DNA of 49,480 nucleotides, taken from DATGFK01 sp040007395 (lineage in GTDB: Bacteria; Chloroflexota; Anaerolineae; Aggregatilineales; UBA2796). Position numbers and translations under genes: made by a program. The stretch is from assembly GCA_040007395.1 (NCBI GenBank), contig JBDTVG010000139.1:1-49480 (forward strand). Reading direction: 5' to 3'. Positions 16,944-24,718 of this stretch are shown one piece after another (the stretch's first letter is position 1; every line of letters begins with the position of its first letter). A model generated the notes under the pieces. It ran no database searches and was not told where the DNA came from. It saw only the letters and a list, made by a program, of their open reading frames with translations.

Positions 16944-17648
16944 TTAGCGCAACGCCTGTTCAACAAACTTACGCAAGCTCGGCTCCGGGTGTGCCCCGAT
17001 CACCTGTTGGACGGGCTTACCGTTCTTGAACAGTACCAACAGTGGGATACTGTGTGCGCCATACTTCCGCGCCAACCGTTGATTCTCATCAACGTTGAGT
17101 TTGGCAATAGTCAGCCGTCCAGCATACTCACCTGCAAATTTTTCAAGCGTCGGTGCGATCATATGACATGGTCCGCACCACGGTGCCCAGAAATCGACCA
17201 GCACGGGCTGATCGCTGTTTAACACTTGCTGTTCAAAGTTCGCCTCGTTTACGGTAAAGGGATGGACTGCTTCATGGGCAGCATTGGCTGATTCAGCGGC
17301 AACCGTCGGCTCTGGGCGTGATCCACGTCCGAGCAGGTAATCGGCGGATTGGCGGACTTGTTCCGGTGTGGGGTTTTCCAAGCGCACCGCCTCGGCTCCC
17401 TCCTTCGAGGTAACAAGCGTTACGCCGCCATGTGCATCAAAGCGCTTGGCAGCAACGGGATTTTCGGCAATGTCGAGTTTTGCGATCAACAGCTTGCCTA
17501 CTTCGTGGCGGGCGACTTCGGCAAGGATCGATTGCAGGTCGGGATCGGTGGAGATTCCGTTCAAAATCAAGATCACGGGCAGCGGATTCGCGAGAACGCG
17601 CTCAAGCCCCTGATCGTTTGTATTGATCGGTGTATCAAATTGCGGCAT
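16944..17648 (-). CDS. Thioredoxin with an extra N-terminal thioredoxin-like domain
   Basis: Disulfide oxidoreductase of 234 residues, about twice the length of a plain thioredoxin. The C-terminal half (about 130-234) is a canonical thioredoxin with the redox motif FWAPWCGPCHMIAP (CGPC at 158-161) and the cis-proline segment SIPLLVLFKNG. The first 105 residues look like a degenerate thioredoxin fold (LPVILILNGI, LLIAKLDIAENPVAAKRF) without cysteines, followed by a linker rich in A, E and P. No signal peptide, so cytoplasmic. It is divergent from rdgB. Confidence 0.9.
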   Translation of the reverse strand: MPQFDTPINTNDQGLERVLANPLPVILILNGISTDPDLQSILAEVARHEVGKLLIAKLDIAENPVAAKRFDAHGGVTLVTSKEGAEAVRLENPTPEQVRQSADYLLGRGSRPEPTVAAESANAAHEAVHPFTVNEANFEQQVLNSDQPVLVDFWAPWCGPCHMIAPTLEKFAGEYAGRLTIAKLNVDENQRLARKYGAHSIPLLVLFKNGKPVQQVIGAHPEPSLRKFVEQALR

Positions 17649-17698
17649 GATCTATTCCTCATAGGGTAGTCTTTACGGTACATAGACGAGGAACGCAC

Positions 17699-18286
17699 AT
17701 GCAAAACTTACTGGTGGCCTCCACCAATGCTGGCAAACTCAAAGAATTTCGCGAACTGATGTCCGACTTGGCAGTCAATTGGGTATCGCTTGCCGATGTT
17801 GGCTTGGCGAGTATGGATGTCGAGGAAACGGGATCAACTTTCAGTGAAAATGCGCTGCTCAAGGCGCACGCTTACTCGGCTGCATCCGGCTTGCCGACGC
17901 TTGCTGATGATTCAGGAATCGTGGTCGATGCGCTGAACGGAGCGCCTGGAGTCTATTCCGCCCGTTACGCGCCGACTGCCCCCGAACGCAACGCCAAACT
18001 TCTCCAAGCGTTAGAGGGGATGCCGCATGAACAGCGTACTGCCCGCTTCGTGTCCGTGATCGCGTTGGTCATGCCCGACGGCGTAACCGTTACTGCCGAA
18101 GGGCGCGTCGAGGGGCATGTTGGCACAGCGCCACGTGGCGATCAGGGCTTTGGTTACGATCCGGTATTCTTGCTAGATGATGGTCGCTCGATGGCAGAAC
18201 TCTCGCCCGCCGAGAAAAACGCGATTAGCCATCGGGGACGGGCGTTGGTACGGTTGCAACCGATCTTGAAGTGCATTTTTAGTTAA
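17699..18286 (+). CDS. rdgB: XTP/dITP pyrophosphatase (RdgB/HAM1)
   Basis: House-cleaning enzyme that hydrolyses non-canonical purine nucleotides (XTP, dITP, ITP) to monophosphates; 195 residues, family length. Motifs in order: LVASTNAGKLKEF at the N-terminus, STFSENALLKA, the catalytic LADDSGIVVDAL, APGVYSARYA, GFGYDPVF and ISHRGRAL. A good ribosome binding site (GAGGAA) lies 6 bases before the ATG. The last residues (LQPILKCIFS) are slightly unlike the usual end but within the family's variable tail. Confidence 0.95.
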   Translation: MQNLLVASTNAGKLKEFRELMSDLAVNWVSLADVGLASMDVEETGSTFSENALLKAHAYSAASGLPTLADDSGIVVDALNGAPGVYSARYAPTAPERNAKLLQALEGMPHEQRTARFVSVIALVMPDGVTVTAEGRVEGHVGTAPRGDQGFGYDPVFLLDDGRSMAELSPAEKNAISHRGRALVRLQPILKCIFS

Positions 18287-18307
18287 AAGTGTATTGGAGT
18301 ATCTCTG

Positions 18308-19030
18308 ATGGCAAATCGGGAAGAGTATATAAAACGACCCAATCCTAGTGAAAAAATATGGCAGTATATGGATTTTATCCATTTTGTCTCTTTAATCGAT
18401 AAGGGCTGTTTGTTTTTCAGACAGGCAAAGAAGTTCTCAGATCCTTATGAGGGATCTTTTACGTGGTTAATTTCACAAAGAGAATATCAATTGGGTGACG
18501 ATAGTTATAAACGAATGATCGTTGAAGTTTATAATGATGCTCGACAACGAACTGCTGTGACTTGTTGGCATATAAATTCTGAAGAATCTGCCGCAATGTG
18601 GGATTTATACTCCAATCGCAGACAAGGTATTGCGATCCAATCTACTGTTGAACGTCTTCACAGTTCCCTTGCTAAGTCTGCTCCAAAAGGTATGAAATCT
18701 GGAACAGTGAATTATTTCACCAAAGGTGAAAAGGTTTTGGTTAAACCCGGAGCGGCGGGATTTTCAGGCGAGGATATTTGGTTTTATAAACGAAAAAGTT
18801 TTGAGCATGAAAAAGAATACCGTATCACCATTCAAGCTTCTGATAGGGCTAAAATCGAAGTGGAAGGTGGTATATATGTAGCTGTCGATTTAAAACTTCT
18901 AATAGAAAAAATATATATAGCACCTTCTGCTGAAACATGGAAGTGTAATCTGATTCACTCAGTTGCGAACAAATATGGTCTTTCTGTGCCGATCCGGCAG
19001 TCTGATCTGGACAAAGCTGAACTGTATTAG
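18308..19030 (+). CDS. DUF2971 domain protein
   Basis: 240-residue protein of the DUF2971 family, whose function is unknown and which is common in accessory regions. Typical features: FIHFVSLIDKGCLFFRQAKK then FSDPYEGSF near the N-terminus, AVTCWHINSEESAAMWDLYS in the middle, and VDLKLLIEKIYIAPSA near the end. The gene is markedly AT-richer than its neighbours, which suggests horizontal gain. GGAG lies about 9 bases before the ATG. It sits between rdgB and the duplicated fabF fragment with the toxin-antitoxin genes. Confidence 0.8.
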   Translation: MANREEYIKRPNPSEKIWQYMDFIHFVSLIDKGCLFFRQAKKFSDPYEGSFTWLISQREYQLGDDSYKRMIVEVYNDARQRTAVTCWHINSEESAAMWDLYSNRRQGIAIQSTVERLHSSLAKSAPKGMKSGTVNYFTKGEKVLVKPGAAGFSGEDIWFYKRKSFEHEKEYRITIQASDRAKIEVEGGIYVAVDLKLLIEKIYIAPSAETWKCNLIHSVANKYGLSVPIRQSDLDKAELY

Positions 19031-19075
19031 AAGACAATTTCAGGTTAGTTACATCTCCTAACTATATTATCGGTA

Positions 19076-19148
19076 TTTACCGTCCATCCCAGCGCTTGAA
19101 GATCACGATAGCGTTATGCCCGCCGAAGCCAAACGAATTGGACATGAC
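19076..19148 (-). repeat. 73-bp direct repeat A: isolated fabF 3'-end copy
   Basis: These 73 bases match 19784-19856 with only three differences. Read on the minus strand they encode the last 23 codons of a beta-ketoacyl-ACP synthase II (VMSNSFGFGGHNAIVIFKRW, ending DGR and TAA). The similarity stops sharply at 19149, just before the toxin gene stop. Repeats A and B bracket the toxin-antitoxin genes. Confidence 0.85.
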
Positions 19149-19157
19149 CTTAGGATG

Positions 19158-19517
19158 TCATGGCTGATAGCCGACACAGAGGGCAATCGCGGCGGCAATT
19201 TCGTCTACTTCATCCACTGAGAGTATGCCGGGCTTTGATTGAAAACGGCTCAGTGCAATCGACTTTACCTGAAACGCATTGGCTCCCGACTCTTTTGTCA
19301 GGCCATTTGCCACCGAAGGGATCAACTGGATGATAAACGGATAACGTATAAAAGACGGCTGCCATCCGGTCACGGGAACTACAATATGCAGCACGATCTG
19401 TCCAGCAGTAACAGCGGTCATGACAATTGCCGGACGGATTTTGCGAATCTCATCGCCCTCACTAGGATCGAACCTTACTGACCAGACCTCACCACGTTGA
19501 ATGTTAACAGGGGGCAT
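19158..19517 (-). CDS. MazF/PemK-type toxin (endoribonuclease family)
   Basis: Toxin of a type II toxin-antitoxin pair, 119 residues. The start at ATG 19517 gives MPPVNIQRGEVWSVRFDPSE, the standard PemK/MazF opening (RGEVWxxxxDPxxGxExxKxRPxxVM). Then follow EIRKIRPAIVMTAV and a C-terminal AFQVKSIALSRFQ resembling the conserved QxxxIDxxRL block. The start lies inside the end of the antitoxin gene (14-base overlap), as is usual for such pairs. MazF-like toxins cut mRNA at short sites; the exact target cannot be predicted. Confidence 0.85.
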   Translation of the reverse strand: MPPVNIQRGEVWSVRFDPSEGDEIRKIRPAIVMTAVTAGQIVLHIVVPVTGWQPSFIRYPFIIQLIPSVANGLTKESGANAFQVKSIALSRFQSKPGILSVDEVDEIAAAIALCVGYQP

Positions 19518-19749
19518 CAAGGTCTTCTTCTGAGTAGGCTTCAAACGCTTCGAAATCTTCATTCGCAGACTGAGTGAGCTGCGCCTGCAAAATGGCGTTA
19601 CGTTCGGCGGCTGGCAATTGCATCAGTTGGCGGGCTGTGTAGTGCTTTTCTGGGGTAGCAATCTGCTCGACAAATTCGAGGACACGCTTTTGCTGTTCAA
19701 CCTGCAAGTGGCTAATCTTCTCTAAAATCTGTTGCTCAATTGCGTTCAT
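19504..19749 (-). CDS. Antitoxin of the MazF/PemK pair
   Basis: Small acidic protein of 81 residues directly before and overlapping the toxin gene. It begins MNAIEQQILEKISHLQVEQQ, predicted helical, and ends with an acidic tail (FEAFEAYSEEDLDAPC) suited to wrap a basic toxin. The middle resembles DUF2281-like antitoxins (MQLPAAERNAIL). GAGGGAG is close before the ATG. Its promoter must lie in the short stretch against repeat B, so it reads away from the fabF remnant. Confidence 0.8.
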   Translation of the reverse strand: MNAIEQQILEKISHLQVEQQKRVLEFVEQIATPEKHYTARQLMQLPAAERNAILQAQLTQSANEDFEAFEAYSEEDLDAPC

Positions 19750-19783
19750 ATTGCACGCTCCCTCATTACAATACTAGCTCAAT

Positions 19784-19856
19784 TTTACTCTCCATCCCAG
19801 CGCTTGAAGATCACGACAGCGTTATGCCCGCCGAAGCCAAACGAATTGGACATGAC
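19784..19856 (-). repeat. 73-bp direct repeat B: fabF 3'-end within a longer fragment
   Basis: Partner of repeat A (70 of 73 bases identical, same orientation). It forms the end of the longer fabF remnant at 19785-19966. The two copies lie 635 bases apart, with the toxin-antitoxin genes between them. Confidence 0.85.
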
Positions 19857-19966
19857 ATAGCGCAGATTGGCGTTTCGGGCAACGTTCCGCACGTAATCGA
19901 GATCGCATTCGGGGTCGGGATGCTCAAGGTTGATCGTGGGCGGGATCACGCCATCGCGCAGCGCCA
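19785..19966 (-). pseudogene. Beta-ketoacyl-ACP synthase II (fabF), C-terminal fragment
   Basis: About 60 residues of the end of FabF: ALRDGVIPPTINLEHPDPEC, then DLDYVRNVARNANLRYVMSN and SFGFGGHNAVVIFKRW. FabF is normally about 410 residues; the catalytic Cys-His-His part is gone. The similarity breaks at about 19966, where transposase sequence of the opposite strand begins. A complete fabF is not in the window; an essential copy must exist elsewhere. Confidence 0.8.
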
Positions 19967-19967
19967 T

Positions 19968-20219
19968 GCCACCAATCTGGCGGTCAGCGAACTTGTCCAA
20001 CGCTTGAAAGGGCGCACTAGCCGCTTGTGGCTGGTCGAATTTGGCGAACTTAATAAGCAATTTTGGGGCAAGCATCTGTGGGCCAGAGGGTACTTTGCCG
20101 CGAGTTCTGGAAATGTCACTGATGAAATTATCAAGCAGTATATTGAGTCCCAAATTGAGTCCCAAGCTGAAAATCTTTCTCCACCCGAGGATGGTGGCAA
20201 TTTCAGTGTTGGCGATTGA
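19968..20219 (+). pseudogene. IS200/IS605-type TnpA transposase, C-terminal fragment
   Basis: About 83 codons of a Y1 tyrosine transposase: LAVSELVQRLKGRTSRLWLV, then FWGKHLWARGYFAASSGNVT and DEIIKQYIESQ, ending TGA 20217-20219. The C-terminal helix with the nucleophile tyrosine (KQY) is kept, but the HUH metal-binding N-terminus is missing, so it is inactive. A 12-base tandem duplication (ATTGAGTCCCAA twice) has repeated the residues IESQ. The open frame extends upstream through antisense fabF, but that part is chance. Confidence 0.8.
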
Positions 20220-20230
20220 CCCTTCTTTAG

Positions 20231-20271
20231 GCGACTTTCAGTCGCTTCTCAACCTTCCGACTTTCAGTCGG
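20231..20271 (+). repeat. Two tandem hairpins at the end of the IS200/IS605 remnant
   Basis: GCGACT-TTC-AGTCGC (20231-20245) and CCGACT-TTC-AGTCGG (20257-20271) are two perfect 6-bp hairpins with the same loop and a shared core, CGACTTTCAGTCG, spaced 11 bases apart. They start 11 bases after the TnpA stop, where IS200/IS605 elements carry the subterminal hairpin recognised by TnpA. Two copies suggest a REP-like pair or a duplicated right end. Confidence 0.65.
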
Positions 20272-20697
20272 TAGTAGTTGACTTTTCCCTTTAGAGAACC
20301 CCACCCTCGGTTATATAGCTTTTTTTGAGTTTGTCCATAATAGGCGGCGGCGCGGCAAGGCGCTCTTGGAGTCTTTACTCGCTTCCTTGTTAGCTCCCTG
20401 AAACGCCTATTGAGCCTTCTTGTTTATGCTTCATTCAATCAGCATAGTTTATGACTGTCTCTCACAACCCTAACATGCTAAAGCTGAATGATAGCCTTTG
20501 TTTTCGTAAGGCAATATTGGCTTTTCGTTAGAAGCATCAAACTTGTCATCTTTTCGTGAAATTTGTAACGCGATTTGCTTTTTTCGCGGTAGACTCAATC
20601 AAATATCTTTAATGCTTATTCGACAATCGCCACACACTGTCTAATTTTAGGTATTTACACAACAGGCTAATCTCCTGAGTGCCTGAGAGGAAAAAAT
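20272..20697 (+). promoter_or_regulatory. Long non-coding leader region upstream of prs
   Basis: About 425 bases without a supported gene before the prs start. An 8-bp perfect inverted repeat (AATAGGCG 20339-20346, complement 20404-20411) encloses a GC-rich core that can form a smaller nested stem (CAAGG/CCTTG). This may be a structured RNA or leftover of the adjacent mobile element. A ribosome binding site (GAGAGGA) lies right before ATG 20698. No riboswitch class could be recognised. Confidence 0.35.
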
Positions 20698-21729
20698 ATG
20701 ACCACTCGAAAAGTACCCGGTACTGCCTATGTGCCACCTGAAGGTTCCCCCGATAATCCTAATGCAGAGATCCAACTTCCCGGTCAATATGGCGCGATCA
20801 AACTATATAGTGGGTCAGCTTCCGTACCGCTGGCTCAGGAAGTTGCCGAATATATTGGCACTGCGCTTAGCGAACGCGATGTACTGCGCTTTTCCAATGA
20901 AAATATTTTTGTGCGGCTCAAGAATTCCGTGCGCGGGCAAGATGTTTACCTGATTCAATGTACAACGGCTCCAGTCAGCGACAATATTATGGAACTGCTG
21001 ATTATGCTGGATACGCTCAAGCGCGACTCTGCTGGACGTATCACGGCGGTAATCCCCTATTTGCCCTATGGACGTAGCGATAAAAAAGATCAGCCTCGTG
21101 TCCCGATTACGGCGCGGTTGGTGGCGGATATGATCCAGATGGCAGGGGCGGATCGCTATATGACGATTGACCTGCACGCGGGACAAATTCAGGGGTTCTT
21201 CACTGTCCCCGGCGACGTATTGACCGCCTTCCACTTGATTAGCGATTACATTATTGACAAGCAGCTTGAGCGAACGACTGTGGTGAGTACCGATCTGGGC
21301 TTTGCCAAGAGCGCCCGTAATTATGCGGTCAAGCTGAATATGCCGTTGGCCTTTGTCGAGAAACGGCGGACAGGCAATCGCAGCCAGAGTGATGTGATGA
21401 GCCTGATCGGAGATGTACGCGATATGAATGTGGTGATCATCGATGATGAGTGCGACACAGCAGGCAGTATCTCGAATGCCGTTCGCACAGTACGCGATCA
21501 CGGCGCACGCGACATCTACATTGCGTTTACGCACGCGGTCTTGAGTGGCCCTGCCATTGAACGCTTGTCAAAATTGAATGTCAAGGAAATTATCACGACC
21601 AACACTGTACCTATTCCGCCGGAAAAGCGGCTGCCGAATATGACCATTCTCAGCGTTGCGCCACTGCTTGCCGAGGTGATCATGCGTGCTCACGATGGAC
21701 GCAGTGTTGGTGAATTGTTTAACGAATAG
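20698..21729 (+). CDS. prs: Ribose-phosphate pyrophosphokinase
   Basis: Makes PRPP from ribose 5-phosphate and ATP for nucleotide, His and Trp synthesis. It has 343 residues, about 30 more than usual because of an N-terminal proline-rich extension before GAIKLYSGSAS. Family motifs: IPYLPYGRSDKKDQPRVPIT (ATP-binding region), TIDLHAGQIQGFF (PRPP synthetase signature), and the PRPP-binding loop VVIIDDECDTAGSI. The 5' end is clearly set by the strong ribosome binding site. Mildly divergent from enterobacterial types (LYSGSAS in place of LFSGNAN). Confidence 0.95.
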   Translation: MTTRKVPGTAYVPPEGSPDNPNAEIQLPGQYGAIKLYSGSASVPLAQEVAEYIGTALSERDVLRFSNENIFVRLKNSVRGQDVYLIQCTTAPVSDNIMELLIMLDTLKRDSAGRITAVIPYLPYGRSDKKDQPRVPITARLVADMIQMAGADRYMTIDLHAGQIQGFFTVPGDVLTAFHLISDYIIDKQLERTTVVSTDLGFAKSARNYAVKLNMPLAFVEKRRTGNRSQSDVMSLIGDVRDMNVVIIDDECDTAGSISNAVRTVRDHGARDIYIAFTHAVLSGPAIERLSKLNVKEIITTNTVPIPPEKRLPNMTILSVAPLLAEVIMRAHDGRSVGELFNE

Positions 21730-21771
21730 CATAGCCTTTCAATTTTTTACTTCAAGCGAAGGATGAGCCAC

Positions 21772-22086
21772 ATGTATATCGTATGTGTGCAGTGTCATAT
21801 CAAGCCAGAATTTGTCGATGACTTTATTCGTGTGACCCATGAAAATCATGAGGGGACGCGCACGACTGAACCGGGCAATGTGCGTTGGGATTGCTTGCAA
21901 GCAGAAGACGATCCGACCCGTTTCTTTCTCTACGAAGTCTATCACTCAAAGGAAGATTTCCCGATCCACCAGCAAACAGCCCATTACCTGCGCTGGAAAG
22001 AAGCGGTGGCAGACATGATGGTTGAACCGCGTGTCGGAACACGCTTTCTCAATGTGTATCCTACCAACGATAGCTGGAATAGTTAA
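21772..22086 (+). CDS. Antibiotic biosynthesis monooxygenase domain protein (ABM/LsrG-like)
   Basis: Small ferredoxin-like fold protein of 104 residues. It begins MYIVCVQCHIKPEFVDDFIR and carries NVRWDCLQAEDDPTRFFLYE and YHSKEDFPIHQQTAHY, typical of the ABM family (quinol monooxygenases, heme-degrading proteins, LsrG). ATG 21772 is preferred over the ATG at 21763 because AAGGA lies 8 bases before it. It overlaps the next gene by one base (TAATG), so the two are translationally coupled; the partner is an iron-type alcohol dehydrogenase. Confidence 0.85.
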   Translation: MYIVCVQCHIKPEFVDDFIRVTHENHEGTRTTEPGNVRWDCLQAEDDPTRFFLYEVYHSKEDFPIHQQTAHYLRWKEAVADMMVEPRVGTRFLNVYPTNDSWNS

Positions 22087-23246
22087 TGTCACCCATCAAG
22101 GCTTTCGAGTTTGCTACTGCCACACGCATCATTTTTGGGGCGGGCAAAGTGGCGCAAGTCGCGGAGATCGCGGCGACAATGGGTCAGCGGATTCTACTGG
22201 TATCGAGCAATTCGGCGGCACCTATCGCATCACAGCTAGAACATCAGTTGGGCGAACGCGGACTTACCATCACCCGTTATACTGTCAGTGGCGAACCGGA
22301 TATTCCCAGCATTGAAGGCGGAGTACAAGCTGCTCGATATGCCAATTGTGATATGGTAATTGGAATTGGCGGTGGCAGTGTTATCGATGCTGGCAAAGCC
22401 ATTGCGGGATTACTGACCAACGGCGGCAACGTGCTAGATTACGTTGAGGTAGTTGGGCGTGGGCAACCGATTCAGCAGCCTGCTGCACCTTACATGGCAA
22501 TCCCAACCACTGCGGGGACAGGAGCCGAGGTCACGCGCAATGCTGTGATCTCGATTCCTGAGAAGCAGGTCAAAGTCAGTATGCGTAGTCCGTATTTGCT
22601 GCCAAGTATTGCCCTAATCGATCCCCAGTTGACATATACCATGCCATCGGCGGTCACGGCGAGTACGGGTATGGACACCCTGACGCAATTGATCGAGGCG
22701 TACACCTGCAATCGCACCAACCCTATCACCGATGCGATCACCGTCACAGGGCTGTCGAATGCGGTCAAGGCGCTGTTAGAAACCTATGAGCATGGTACGC
22801 CACAAGCCCGCGAATCAATGGCGTATGCCAGCCTGTGCAGTGGCTTGGCGCTTGCCAACTCCGGGCTTGGTGCCGTTCACGGATTCGCTGCCGTGCTTGG
22901 CGGCAACTTTCCGATCCCGCACGGTGTATGCTGTGCCGCGCTGCTGCCCTACGTGACTAGAGGCAACATTGCCGCACTGCTAGCCCGCGATCCGGCAAAC
23001 GAAGCCTTAGTACGCTATAACCGGATTGCGCTGCTGCTCACTGGGGGACAAGATCCGCAGCAACTTCCTGATGCACTGTTACACCTGTCGCAGGCGCTGC
23101 ATATTCCGCGCCTCTCGACCTACGGGGTAAGCGCTGATGCTGTGCCTGAACTTGTTAGCCTATCGATGCAAGCTAACAGCATGAAAGCCAATCCCATCGC
23201 CCTGACTGCCGATGAACTTGCCCAGATACTTACCGCGGCACTTTAG
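22086..23246 (+). CDS. Iron-containing (group III) alcohol dehydrogenase family protein
   Basis: NAD(P)-dependent dehydrogenase of 386 residues. The nucleotide-binding GIGGGSVIDAGKAIAG is near residue 95, AIPTTAGTGAEVTRNAVI follows, and metal ligands appear in GMDTLTQLIEAY (aspartate kept, the second ligand histidine replaced by glutamine, a natural variant in part of the family), VHGFAAVLGG and PIPHGVCCA. Probable reductase of an aldehyde, lactaldehyde or maleylacetate-like substrate; specificity is not readable. Coupled to the ABM protein upstream. Confidence 0.9.
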   Translation: MSPIKAFEFATATRIIFGAGKVAQVAEIAATMGQRILLVSSNSAAPIASQLEHQLGERGLTITRYTVSGEPDIPSIEGGVQAARYANCDMVIGIGGGSVIDAGKAIAGLLTNGGNVLDYVEVVGRGQPIQQPAAPYMAIPTTAGTGAEVTRNAVISIPEKQVKVSMRSPYLLPSIALIDPQLTYTMPSAVTASTGMDTLTQLIEAYTCNRTNPITDAITVTGLSNAVKALLETYEHGTPQARESMAYASLCSGLALANSGLGAVHGFAAVLGGNFPIPHGVCCAALLPYVTRGNIAALLARDPANEALVRYNRIALLLTGGQDPQQLPDALLHLSQALHIPRLSTYGVSADAVPELVSLSMQANSMKANPIALTADELAQILTAAL

Positions 23247-23316
23247 CATTGACTTGCCCAAAACCGATGTGATGCCGTAGATTCATGCAAAAAGATGGCA
23301 TATAGGTGAGGTAAGC

Positions 23317-24657
23317 GTGATTACACGTATCGAGATCAATGGCTTCAAATCCTTTCATAATTTCGCGATGGATCTACTTCCGTTTCAGGTGTTCATTGGC
23401 CCCAACGGCGTGGGCAAGACCAACCTGTTCGAGGCGATCATTCTGCTGTCCGATCTTGCCAACCACGATACGCTCGATAGCGCATTAGGTCAAAGTCGCG
23501 GCGAGATCAGCGAACTTTTCACGGCCTATCCCGATGGCACAAGCGCCGAAAAGATGTCATTTGCGGCAGAGGTGCTCATCGGGCGCACGGTGACGGACGA
23601 GTTATCCGGTAAAAGCCAGAAAGTCTCGTCAACCCGCTTGCGTTACGAGCTTGATCTGGAGCGACAGGTAATCGACAGTGTGGATCGTGTCTATGTGGTT
23701 CGCGAGGATCTGTCGCCCATTCCCGAATCGGACGACAAATGGGTCAAAACCCATATCCCTACCAAGACTCGCAAAAGTTGGGCAATCCGTGAGAAACGCG
23801 CCCCGTATATTGCGACGGAAGAAGTCAAAGGGCAGCAGACGATCCATATCAATCAGGATTTACCCGTTGGGGGGCGCGAATCGTTCACGATTGGTCAGCT
23901 TACCCAGACCGCGATCAGTTCGACCAGCTTTGTCAGGTATCCTACGGCGTTTGCAGTGCGGCAAGAAATGCAGCATTGGCGCTTTCTACAACTCAACCCG
24001 GCGATGCTGCGGACTCGCTCCGCGCAACAAGCAAATACAACGCTGCTGCCCGACGGTTCCAATCTTGCGGCGGCGATTGACTACACTGCCCATCAGGATG
24101 AAAAAGCGCTGTCGAATATGGTACGTGATATGATCACATTTATCCCCGATCTACGGAATATCGTGATCAGGCCAATTGCAGAGCGCAGCGAATTCGTGCT
24201 TGAAGTCGAAATGCGCGACGGCTCGAAGTTTTCGTCGGGTGTGTTGTCCGATGGCACCTTGCGATTGCTAGCGCTGGTTACGTTGAAGCATGATCCGCGT
24301 CATACGGGGGTTGTATGCTTCGAGGAGCCGGAGAATGGCGTGCAGCCGCAGCGCTTGAAGCAGATTGTCGATGTGCTGTACGCGCTTTCGACCAACCTTG
24401 CTACACAAGATCCTGAGCGACCTTTGCGTCAGGTATTGATCAACACACACTCGCCGGAAGTGTTGGCGAACGTGCCGAACGAGAGTCTGTTTTACGTCGG
24501 CATGAAGTTGCAAGAACGAGGCCGCGAGACGCATATTGTCCCAGTGCGGGCGGTATTGTTCGGGGATACCGCCGAAAACTATTACACATGGGAACAGGTT
24601 CGCTTGTATCTGGATAGCACCAGCCTGAACAAGAAGCGGGATGAACTAGGCTTGTAG
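23317..24657 (+). CDS. AAA family ATPase (RecF/SMC-like, AAA_21)
   Basis: ATPase of 446 residues with GTG start (GAGG just before). Walker A in QVFIGPNGVGKTNLFEAIIL at about residues 26-45, signature-like SSGVLSDGTLRLLAL near 310, Walker B in GVVCFEEPENGVQP near 332, and switch histidine in LINTHSPEVLA near 390. The insertion between Walker A and the signature is about 270 residues with no obvious long coiled coil, and no TOPRIM domain follows, so it differs from OLD nucleases. Such lone ATPases often belong to defence or repair modules, but no nuclease partner is adjacent. Confidence 0.85.
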   Translation: MITRIEINGFKSFHNFAMDLLPFQVFIGPNGVGKTNLFEAIILLSDLANHDTLDSALGQSRGEISELFTAYPDGTSAEKMSFAAEVLIGRTVTDELSGKSQKVSSTRLRYELDLERQVIDSVDRVYVVREDLSPIPESDDKWVKTHIPTKTRKSWAIREKRAPYIATEEVKGQQTIHINQDLPVGGRESFTIGQLTQTAISSTSFVRYPTAFAVRQEMQHWRFLQLNPAMLRTRSAQQANTTLLPDGSNLAAAIDYTAHQDEKALSNMVRDMITFIPDLRNIVIRPIAERSEFVLEVEMRDGSKFSSGVLSDGTLRLLALVTLKHDPRHTGVVCFEEPENGVQPQRLKQIVDVLYALSTNLATQDPERPLRQVLINTHSPEVLANVPNESLFYVGMKLQERGRETHIVPVRAVLFGDTAENYYTWEQVRLYLDSTSLNKKRDELGL

Positions 24658-24718
24658 AAATTCATTCCAACGCGCATCTTACGCAACAATTGAGCATGGT
24701 AACGGCTGTGGAGGCGCT

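Noticed and set aside
19740..19967. Upstream part of the plus-strand open frame leading into the TnpA fragment
   Set aside because: It reads antisense through the fabF remnant; only the part after about 19968 resembles a transposase.
20815..21534. 239-codon minus-strand open frame opposite prs
   Set aside because: Fully antisense to a clear prs gene; composition is that of a shadow frame with no family resemblance.
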